Positions 25,833 through 32,946 of a DNA stretch of 64,000 nucleotides are shown here, in pieces. This stretch comes from Bermanella sp034112345 (GTDB taxonomy: Bacteria > Pseudomonadota > Gammaproteobacteria > Pseudomonadales > Oceanobacteraceae). The stretch lies in NCBI GenBank assembly GCA_034112345.1, contig JAWUVN010000065.1, forward strand, positions 28,809 through 92,808, written 5' to 3'. Position 1 is the first letter of the stretch, and the number at the start of each line of letters is the position of its first letter. Below the pieces are notes generated by a model that had not been told where the DNA came from, searched no databases, and saw only the letters and a program-made list of their open reading frames with translations. A program made the position numbers and the translations under genes.

Positions 25833-28472
25833 ATGGGCAAGGCTAGCCCCCATTCAAGAATAAATACTTTCGACAGATCGAAAAAATCCAGGGACGTAGC
25901 GGCTAATTACCTATTGCGTACAGTTGCCTGTTTGGTAGTTTTTGCTTTGCACATGAGTTTGCTTTGGCAAGATAATAACCTTCCTTATGGTCTTTGGGTC
26001 ATCATTCTCTTCCACTGTCTTGTGTATCCCACGGTTGTATATTACCTATCCTCTACCGCATCAGATGAAGTTCGAAACATAAAAATTGATAATTTTTTGT
26101 ATGCCTTTTGTTGCGCAATTTGGGGGTTTAATTTCTTTCTTTTAGCCGTATTTATCAGTACGTCAAATATGAGTAATTTATCGGCTGGTGGACGCCCCTT
26201 GTTCTTTAAAGGCCTTATATTGCAAGTTATTGGCTTTCTTGTCGGAGGCATAGTTGCCGGTCTGTATTATCGTCCTGAGTTATCAAATTTTAGCATGGCA
26301 ATTACCACGGTAGGTCTGTTGTTCTATACCGGCAGTTTAGGCTTGGTGATCAGTCGAATAAATTCCAGTTTACGTAATAACAAGCAGAAGCTTGAAGATA
26401 GAAAAGCTTATTTAGAGCGAATGAATGAGCTAGCTTTATCTGTAAACAGTACATTAGATCTAGATACAATCATGAAGGGGTTGATGAAGACCTTAGAGTC
26501 TTTGTATCCGTTTGAATCCCTGTATGTTATTTCAAAGTTGCCAGATAATAGAACGTATAAAATTGTGGGCGCATATGGCAGTGCAGTAACAGATTATGAA
26601 GAGCTAACCTTTAAAGAGTTAGAGCTGGACATAGAGCAAGATGCTAATAGTGTGTTTGTTACTGGTATCGAACAAAATCGTATTATTAATATACCAAGGC
26701 TAAAAGCTGCTGAAATCGAATCAAGTTCTGAGCTTGATAAACTTTTATATAATATCAAGCCTAGCCGATCTATTTGTTATTTTCCTGTTCAGGTAGGCGG
26801 GCAGGTTATAGCTGGAGTTGCTTTTATAAATTATCAAAAATCTTTTGATCTTAAAGAAGCTGATCTTACATTAATTAGCGAATGTTTAGTACAAGTAGGA
26901 ACGGCTATAAAAAATGTGTCAATGTATGAAATTGCTGAACAAGCGAGAAAAAAAGCCGAAGAAAGCGAGCAGGCCAAAGGCCGATTTTTAGCGAATATGA
27001 GTCATGAAATTCGAACACCCATGACAGCCATAATTGGCTACAGCGAAGCCATGCTAGATGAGTCGTTGACTAAGAGTAATAGAGAGAAATTTGCTAATAC
27101 TATAATTAGAAGCAGTCGACACTTGTTAACGGTAATTAACGATATCTTAGATATATCTAAAATTGAATCCAGTAAAATAGATGTCGAAACTATGGATGTT
27201 GAAATGGCGACCATCATCAGTGATTTAGATGATTACGTTAGGCAGCAAACTAAAGAGAAGGGTTTAAGCTACCAATTACAAATACAATACCCATTACCCA
27301 GTGTGGTGCAGGCAGACCCAACTCGATTAAAACAAATTTTATTTAATCTAACCAATAATGCGGTTAAATTTACCAAAGATGGTTGGGTTAAAATTGAAAT
27401 TTCGTATGCTTATGAAAAAATGATTTTCAGTGTTGAAGACAGCGGTATAGGGCTAGATCAAGAAGAGAAAAGTCGTTTGTTCAGTGCTTTTACCCAAGCT
27501 GATACGTCTACAACTCGGTTATTTGGTGGGTCTGGTTTAGGTTTGTATATCTCAAAGAACCTAGCCCATTTGATGGGTGGCGAACTAACAGTTGAAAGCG
27601 AAAAGGGGATCGGTAGTTGCTTTACCCTAATAATTGGCGGTGGTGAGAATGCATCCTCTTCCTATATTCAAACAGCAGGCATGCTCACTCAATTAATGGA
27701 TGAGTATAAGTCGCAACAAAAAACACAATTCATACCCAAATTAACCGGTAAGGTACTGTTGGCTGAAGATAATCCAGATAATCAGTTATTGGTTAAGCGA
27801 TTGATTAATGCCGCCGGTGTAGAAGTAGTGATTGTAGATGATGGTTTGCAAGCTCTAGATAAGATTGCAAAGGAGTCATTTGATCTCGTACTTCTTGATA
27901 TGCAAATGCCCAATATGGGAGGTGAAGAAGCCGCTCAGAAAATGCGTAAAAAAGGCATACAAACACCTTTGGTTGCGTTCACTGCAAATGTTATGAAGCA
28001 CCAAGTGGATCAGTATATTGAAAACGGTTTTAATCAGGTAGTCGAAAAGCCGATCTCTCATGATCAGCTATATACAGCTATGCAATTATACTTACCGGCA
28101 CAAGAAGGCATTGGTTCAGTATTAATTGTTGAAGATAATTTAGTTAATCAACAGATCATGCAGCGCTTAGTCAAAAAAGCGAACCCACAAGTGACGATAT
28201 TGACCGCTGATAATGGTTATGAAGCGATTAAGGTGTGTGAGGAGCACACCGTCAATCTTATTTTTATGGATATGGAAATGCCGGTTATGGGAGGGTTAGA
28301 AGCCACCGAAAAATTGCGAGCTTTAAGGGTTGAAGCGCCTATTTATATGATCACAGGGCATGTAGATACTCAGCATAAGCAGCAATCACTAGATGCAGGA
28401 GCAGATGGCTATCTAGTGAAACCTGTCGATAAAGAACATTTATACTCTTTAATACACCATATTTTTTCATAA
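25833..28472 (+). CDS. Hybrid histidine kinase with MASE2-like membrane domain, GAF and two receivers
   Basis: Inner-membrane sensor of 879 residues. The first 175 residues have about five helices; RTVACLVVFALHM through VVYYLSSTAS resembles MASE2. A GAF domain spans about 195-360, with an HisKA dimerisation helix holding phospho-acceptor His391 in ANMSHEIRTPM, an ATPase domain (NLTNNAVKFT, DSGIGL, GGSGLGLYIS, 505-603) and two receiver domains with Asp689 and Asp813. The ligand is unknown. It lies 101 bases after the flagellin-like gene, and both point right; cotranscription is possible. No response-regulator output gene is adjacent, so output goes through a phosphotransfer protein or partner elsewhere. 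Confidence 0.9.
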   Translation: MGKASPHSRINTFDRSKKSRDVAANYLLRTVACLVVFALHMSLLWQDNNLPYGLWVIILFHCLVYPTVVYYLSSTASDEVRNIKIDNFLYAFCCAIWGFNFFLLAVFISTSNMSNLSAGGRPLFFKGLILQVIGFLVGGIVAGLYYRPELSNFSMAITTVGLLFYTGSLGLVISRINSSLRNNKQKLEDRKAYLERMNELALSVNSTLDLDTIMKGLMKTLESLYPFESLYVISKLPDNRTYKIVGAYGSAVTDYEELTFKELELDIEQDANSVFVTGIEQNRIINIPRLKAAEIESSSELDKLLYNIKPSRSICYFPVQVGGQVIAGVAFINYQKSFDLKEADLTLISECLVQVGTAIKNVSMYEIAEQARKKAEESEQAKGRFLANMSHEIRTPMTAIIGYSEAMLDESLTKSNREKFANTIIRSSRHLLTVINDILDISKIESSKIDVETMDVEMATIISDLDDYVRQQTKEKGLSYQLQIQYPLPSVVQADPTRLKQILFNLTNNAVKFTKDGWVKIEISYAYEKMIFSVEDSGIGLDQEEKSRLFSAFTQADTSTTRLFGGSGLGLYISKNLAHLMGGELTVESEKGIGSCFTLIIGGGENASSSYIQTAGMLTQLMDEYKSQQKTQFIPKLTGKVLLAEDNPDNQLLVKRLINAAGVEVVIVDDGLQALDKIAKESFDLVLLDMQMPNMGGEEAAQKMRKKGIQTPLVAFTANVMKHQVDQYIENGFNQVVEKPISHDQLYTAMQLYLPAQEGIGSVLIVEDNLVNQQIMQRLVKKANPQVTILTADNGYEAIKVCEEHTVNLIFMDMEMPVMGGLEATEKLRALRVEAPIYMITGHVDTQHKQQSLDAGADGYLVKPVDKEHLYSLIHHIFS

Positions 28473-28592
28473 CCCAATTTAGACCTTCTAATCTTGTTCT
28501 TGAAATGGATATGGTTCATACATATCCATAATAAATGTTCATTTTCTATTTTTGTATAAGCTGTGTAACCTGACTGTATTGAGGGGAGCTGT

Positions 28593-30728
28593 ATGACAAA
28601 AATAAAAACACACTATCGAACCTGTAATCTTTGCGAAGCCATGTGTGGCGTAAAAATTGAACATGAAGGCAGTAAAATACTGTCTATTAAAGGGGATGAA
28701 AAAGATCCCTTTAGCAAAGGCCATATTTGTCCAAAAGCCACCGCATTACAAGACCTTTACGAAGACCCTGATCGTTTAAGAAAACCGATTGAAAAAACCG
28801 AAAACGGTTGGAAAGAAATAAGCTGGAAAGAGGCATTTAAAAAATCCGCAAAAGGCTTACAGGGAATTCAACAGCAGCACGGTCAAAATGCACTGGGCAT
28901 ATATTTAGGCAACCCTAATACCCATAACCTGGGTAGTTCATTAACCATGAAAGAGCTACTTAACGGCTTTAAAACTCAAAATAGATTTACCGCCACCTCA
29001 GTAGACCAATTACCCCATCATATTATTGCTCATCATTTATTTGGCCATCAATTACGTATACCTGTGCCAGATATAAACCGTACTGACTACATGTTAATAA
29101 TTGGTGCAAACCCTGTCGCATCAAATGGCAGTATCATGACGGTCGCGGGTGTAAAAGATAAATTAAAAGGCATCAAAAAAAGAAACGGTAAAGTTGTCGT
29201 CATCGACCCAAGACGAACAGAAACAGCTCAAATTGCATCAGAGCACCATTTTATAAAGCCGGGTTCTGATGTTTTATTATTGTTGGCTATGACGAATGAA
29301 GTGTTTAAGAAAAAATTAATTAAGCCAAATAGAATGCTTGATTTGGCAGCAGGTTTTGAATCGATAGAAACTTTGGTTAAGAATTACAGTTGTGAATATG
29401 CTGAGCAACACACTGGAATACAAGCAGGTGTCATTAGGCAGCTAGTTAAAGAGTTAAGTGAAAACCCTAAAGCCGTTATCTATGGTCGCATGGGTGTAAG
29501 CGTGCAAGAGTTTGGATTACTCAGCCAGTATTTAATCATGGTACTGAATATATTACTGGGTAATTTGGATGAAGAAGGTGGGATGATGTTTGCAACGCCA
29601 GCAGCTGATCCCGTTGCGGTAAGCGGCCCGGGTTACTTTGCTAAGCGACACAGTCGTGTAAGAAATTTACCCGATTTTAATGGTGAATTTCCTGTGGCTA
29701 CCTTGGCCGATGAAATTCTCACGCCAGGTGAGGGTCAAATTAAAGCCATGTTGTGTGTGGCAGGTAATCCAGTATTAAGCACGCCAAATGGTACAAAGCT
29801 GGATACGGCATTGGAATCGGTTGATTTTATGGTCAGTGTTGATGGCTATTTAAATGAAACAAGTCGCCATGCGAATATTATATTACCGCCAGTATCAGCC
29901 ATTGAACGTGACCACTATGATTTAGCATTTCATAACTTAGCCGTACATAATACGGCTAAATTCTCAAAAGCTTTTTACCCCGAAAAAGGCAGTAAACACG
30001 ATTGGCAAATATTTTTAAATTTAGTGAAACACCTAGATAAAAAAGTACCTTTAACACAAAAAATAATACGTAAGATTACCCTGTTAAATGGGCCTAACTT
30101 TATGCTGAATGTATTGTTGAAACGTAGTAGCTATAAAGGCATGTCATTAAGTGCATTGAAAAAAGCACCGCACGGTATCGATCTGGGGCCATTGCAATCC
30201 ATATTCCCCAAAGGCATTAAAAACAAAGATAAAAAAATTCACTTGCACACAGATTTCTATTTTTCAGACTTATCCAGAGTGGATCAGCACTTTGAAAGTA
30301 AGGCTGTTATCAGTTTAGAGTCTGAAGGTATTCTAATTGGCAGGCGTCATGTGCGCAGCAACAATTCTTGGCTTCATAACAGTAAGCGCTTAGTCAAAGG
30401 TAAAAACAGATGCACCTTACTGATGCATCCTGATCACGCAGTGGCAGTGGGGATTCAAGAGGGAGATATGGTTAAGGTCACATCAGCCGTCAACAGTGTT
30501 GAGATCGTGGCGCAAATCAGTGATGAGATCATGCCAGGGGTTGTCAGTATCCCGCATGGGTTTGGGCATAACCGAAAAGGCACAGCAATGAAAATAGCTG
30601 AAGCGCATGCAGGTGTCAGTGTGAATGACTTAACCGATGAAAACCTATTGGATGAGCTGAGTGGCAATGCTGCTGTGAATGGTGTTCCAGTTAAATTAAG
30701 CCTGATTAAATCATCGCAAGTCGCTTAA
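28593..30728 (+). CDS. Molybdopterin oxidoreductase (4Fe-4S, formate dehydrogenase/nitrate reductase superfamily)
   Basis: A 711-residue molybdopterin enzyme. Four cysteines, Cys11, Cys14, Cys18 and Cys46, bind the N-terminal 4Fe-4S cluster. The catalytic domain includes IIGANPVASNGS near 168-179 and VVVIDPRRTETAQ near 202-214, and the dinucleotide-binding C-terminal domain begins near 595 and contains HPDHAVAVGIQEGDMVKV. No Cys or Sec is seen at the usual metal-ligand position, so an Asp or Ser ligand type is likely. There is no Tat signal, so it should be cytosolic. It stands alone without electron-transfer subunits; the substrate is unknown. It starts about 120 bases after the kinase. Confidence 0.85.
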   Translation: MTKIKTHYRTCNLCEAMCGVKIEHEGSKILSIKGDEKDPFSKGHICPKATALQDLYEDPDRLRKPIEKTENGWKEISWKEAFKKSAKGLQGIQQQHGQNALGIYLGNPNTHNLGSSLTMKELLNGFKTQNRFTATSVDQLPHHIIAHHLFGHQLRIPVPDINRTDYMLIIGANPVASNGSIMTVAGVKDKLKGIKKRNGKVVVIDPRRTETAQIASEHHFIKPGSDVLLLLAMTNEVFKKKLIKPNRMLDLAAGFESIETLVKNYSCEYAEQHTGIQAGVIRQLVKELSENPKAVIYGRMGVSVQEFGLLSQYLIMVLNILLGNLDEEGGMMFATPAADPVAVSGPGYFAKRHSRVRNLPDFNGEFPVATLADEILTPGEGQIKAMLCVAGNPVLSTPNGTKLDTALESVDFMVSVDGYLNETSRHANIILPPVSAIERDHYDLAFHNLAVHNTAKFSKAFYPEKGSKHDWQIFLNLVKHLDKKVPLTQKIIRKITLLNGPNFMLNVLLKRSSYKGMSLSALKKAPHGIDLGPLQSIFPKGIKNKDKKIHLHTDFYFSDLSRVDQHFESKAVISLESEGILIGRRHVRSNNSWLHNSKRLVKGKNRCTLLMHPDHAVAVGIQEGDMVKVTSAVNSVEIVAQISDEIMPGVVSIPHGFGHNRKGTAMKIAEAHAGVSVNDLTDENLLDELSGNAAVNGVPVKLSLIKSSQVA

Positions 30729-30735
30729 TCACACA

Positions 30736-30803
30736 TGTTTTGATCACTATACACATGGTGTAAATCCACTTATGGATTTATGCTATGGATATAAATCAAA
30801 ACA
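30736..30803. other. Nested inverted repeats between the molybdopterin gene and the SDR
   Basis: TGTTTTGAT at 30736-30744 is the exact complement of ATCAAAACA at 30795-30803. Inside it, AAATCCA at 30762-30768 pairs with TGGATTT at 30773-30779 across CTTA. Together they span almost the whole 96-base gap. The arrangement could be an operator of the SDR gene or a terminator of the gene before; no T-run is present. Confidence 0.5.
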
Positions 30804-30823
30804 GTTAATTAGCAGGGTAAGCC

Positions 30824-31600
30824 ATGGATTTACAAAACAAAATTGCCATCGTGACAGGCGGTGCATCTGGGTTAGGCTTAGCAGCCAGTGCCGCATTAAT
30901 TGAGCAGGGTGCAAAAGTATGCATCTTTGATTTTAATGAACAAACAGCCGCTGAAGCCGTGGCGCAATTGGGTGCTGAAAACGCAACCTTTGCAGCCGTG
31001 AATGTGACAGATGAAGCATCAGTACAAGCAGGCATTGATCATTGCATCAAAACCTTTAATGAACTGCATGTGGTACTTAACTGCGCAGGCATCGGTCCAC
31101 CAGAAAAAGTGATCAACCGCGAAGGCGAGCCACTGCCATTAGAAAACTTTAAGCGCATTGTGGATGTAAACATGTTTGGTACGTTTAACGTATTAAGCAA
31201 AGCCGCTGCTGTTATGGCAAAGCAAAATCCAATCAATGATGATAACGGCCGTGGAGTTGTGATTAACGTAGCGTCAGTGGCCGCGTTTGATGGACAAATT
31301 GGTCAACCTGCTTATGCCGCCAGTAAAGCAGGTATTGTGGGTATGGCACTGCCAATCGCCCGAGAGTTTGCCCGTTACGGCATTCGTGTGAATACCATTG
31401 CACCGGGTTTGTTTAAAACGCCATTAGCCGAAAGTCTAGGCGAAAAAGTAGTGGAAGCATTGGGTAACAGTGTTGAATACCCTAAACGTTTGGGCGATCC
31501 AAAAGAGTTTGGCAAGCTCGTGGTTCAAATGGCCGAAAACGATTACTTAAATGGCGAAGTGATTCGCTTAGATGGAGCCATTAGAATGCAAGCTCGCTAG
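30824..31600 (+). CDS. Short-chain dehydrogenase, 3-hydroxyacyl-CoA dehydrogenase type 2 (HSD10)-like
   Basis: NAD-dependent oxidoreductase of 258 residues. The nucleotide-binding motif is TGGASGLG at 11-18, the NCAG at 86-89 and the catalytic triad Ser151, Tyr164 and Lys168 in YAASK. The segment NREGEPLPLENFKRIVDVN, followed by INDDNGRGVVINVASVAAFDG, is characteristic of HSD17B10-type 3-hydroxyacyl-CoA dehydrogenases. It would oxidise 3-hydroxyacyl-CoA intermediates of branched-chain or fatty-acid breakdown. It is a single gene with its own promoter region. Confidence 0.85.
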   Translation: MDLQNKIAIVTGGASGLGLAASAALIEQGAKVCIFDFNEQTAAEAVAQLGAENATFAAVNVTDEASVQAGIDHCIKTFNELHVVLNCAGIGPPEKVINREGEPLPLENFKRIVDVNMFGTFNVLSKAAAVMAKQNPINDDNGRGVVINVASVAAFDGQIGQPAYAASKAGIVGMALPIAREFARYGIRVNTIAPGLFKTPLAESLGEKVVEALGNSVEYPKRLGDPKEFGKLVVQMAENDYLNGEVIRLDGAIRMQAR

Positions 31601-31632
31601 GTTTAATCTACTTCTAATTTGTATTGATAATA

Positions 31633-31670
31633 AAGGCCGATTCGTATTGTGAAATGTGACTCGGCTTTTT
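31633..31670 (+). terminator. Imperfect terminator after the SDR gene
   Basis: GGCCGA at 31634-31639 and TCGGC at 31660-31664 pair loosely and a run of seven Ts follows at 31665-31671. The stem is short with a long loop, so this is a weak but plausible terminator 33 bases after the stop. Confidence 0.5.
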
Positions 31671-31790
31671 TTGTACGTGATTATTAAGTTGAATATTTTT
31701 GTTTGCGGATTTTTTGTTAATTTGGAGGTTGTAGTGGCGAACTAAGTCTGGCCACAGTTTAAGAGGTTTTTTAGTCGATCTATTGAGCCT

Positions 31791-31829
31791 CATAGGATAA
31801 TCAATGGTATTACCATTGATTATCCTATG
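31791..31829. repeat. 39-base near-perfect palindrome
   Basis: Two 19-base arms, CATAGGATAATCAATGGTA at 31791-31809 and its exact reverse complement at 31811-31829, are separated by one T. It lies in the convergent gap between the SDR and metR. As RNA it would fold into a 17 to 18-bp hairpin; as DNA it could be a binding or cruciform site. It lacks a T-run, so simple termination does not explain it. Confidence 0.75.
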
Positions 31830-31849
31830 ATTGATCACATCAATTTAAG

Positions 31850-31876
31850 CACTATTAATAAGCAATAGTGTTTTTT
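31850..31876 (+). terminator. Rightward intrinsic terminator before the metR stop
   Basis: CACTATT at 31850-31856 pairs with AATAGTG at 31864-31870, followed directly by six Ts. It reads rightward, so it would stop SDR-strand transcripts that pass the first hairpin before they enter metR antisense. Confidence 0.6.
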
Positions 31877-31878
31877 CT

Positions 31879-32796
31879 TTATGCGGGTTTCACCCCCTCT
31901 AAATGCTGATGGCAAACGCGCTGTGCAATATTTTTAAAATCTTGAATGAATGCGTTGTCGGCTTGTTCGGCTCTTACTGCTGCGTAAAGGGTTCTCCAAA
32001 CACCGTGCCTACCAAGGGGTTTATCAACTACAAATCCTTGTTTCACGTAATCATGTACCGCCCAGTTAGGTAAGCAACTTACTCCGCGGCCACTTGCTAC
32101 AAGCTGCACCATCATCATGGTCAGTTCAACTTTTCTTAAATGCCCTGGTTCAATGCCTGCCGGTGTTAAAAAGCATTGAAAAATATCTAGGCTTGAGCAA
32201 TCAACAGGATAAGTAATTAATGTTTCCTTACTTAAGTCGTGAGGTTCAATGACAGGTTTGTCTGCAAGTGCATGATCCGGAGCCAATACCAACATGGATT
32301 GATATTTGAATAGAGGTAGGTATTCAATGTCATCATTGTTTTTAGGGTCAGATGTCACGACTAAATCCAGTTCACCATTTTTTAATTTGGTTAACGAATC
32401 AAAATGAAATCCCCCTAACATATCCAATTCAACTTCAGGCCAGTGGCCACGAAACTCATTTAGTGTGGGCATTAACCAGTCGTAACAACTGTGGCATTCA
32501 ATGGTGATGTTTAAACGACCCTTACGGCCTTGGCGTATGCGCGATAGGTCTCGTTCGGTTGATTCAATTTGTGGCAAAACCTGATGAGCTAAATCTAAAA
32601 GTCTTTGGCCGGCAGGGGTAAAACGTACGGGCTTTGTTTTACGATAAAACAAAGGCTGATCAAGTCGGCTTTCTAGCTCTTTTAGTTGGTGACTTAAAGC
32701 GGATTGAGTTAAATGAATATGCGCAGCCGCTTCTACCAATGACCCTGTTTGGTGAAGTGCCATCAGTGTTTTTAAATGCCTAAGCTCAAGATTCAT
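31879..32796 (-). CDS. metR: LysR-type regulator of methionine synthesis, MetR
   Basis: A 305-residue LysR-family activator. The helix-turn-helix is at about 3-60 (ETGSLVEAAA-like helix QTGSLVEAAAHIHLTQSALS). The effector domain carries conserved MetR segments such as ECHSCYDWLMPTL near 100-112 and GRGVSCLPNWAV near 234-245. In enterics MetR binds homocysteine as co-effector and activates metE. The divergent position next to metE, with 150 bases between, is the classical arrangement and supports the name. Candidate MetR sites are listed separately. Confidence 0.9.
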   Translation of the reverse strand: MNLELRHLKTLMALHQTGSLVEAAAHIHLTQSALSHQLKELESRLDQPLFYRKTKPVRFTPAGQRLLDLAHQVLPQIESTERDLSRIRQGRKGRLNITIECHSCYDWLMPTLNEFRGHWPEVELDMLGGFHFDSLTKLKNGELDLVVTSDPKNNDDIEYLPLFKYQSMLVLAPDHALADKPVIEPHDLSKETLITYPVDCSSLDIFQCFLTPAGIEPGHLRKVELTMMMVQLVASGRGVSCLPNWAVHDYVKQGFVVDKPLGRHGVWRTLYAAVRAEQADNAFIQDFKNIAQRVCHQHLEGVKPA

Positions 32797-32817
32797 ATTT
32801 GATGCCGATTACTCAGA

Positions 32818-32929
32818 TGAAAGTATTCTTCGTATTAAAGTCTTACTATTAGCAAATTTCAAGTAAAAGTTGAAAATAATGAGTTTGATTCAAGCTAGAG
32901 TATTATGGATCATGCGTGAGTTAATTTCA
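32818..32929. promoter_or_regulatory. Divergent metR-metE control region with MetR-like sites
   Basis: Three features fit a MetR operator region (consensus TGAA-N5-TTCA). TGAA-AGTAT-TCTT lies at 32818-32830, a perfect inverted repeat TTTCAA-N7-TTGAAA at 32857-32875, and TGAG-TTAAT-TTCA at 32917-32929 (one mismatch). The last lies within 20 bases of the metE start, so it is less likely to be an activation site. Binding is inferred, not shown. Confidence 0.45.
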
Positions 32930-32946
32930 TGCACAGGATAATAAAC

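Noticed and set aside
31614..31838. A 74-residue leftward open frame between the SDR and metR
   Set aside because: It overlaps a terminator and the 39-base palindrome, has no ribosome site, and its product is Asn/Lys-rich without protein-like pattern.
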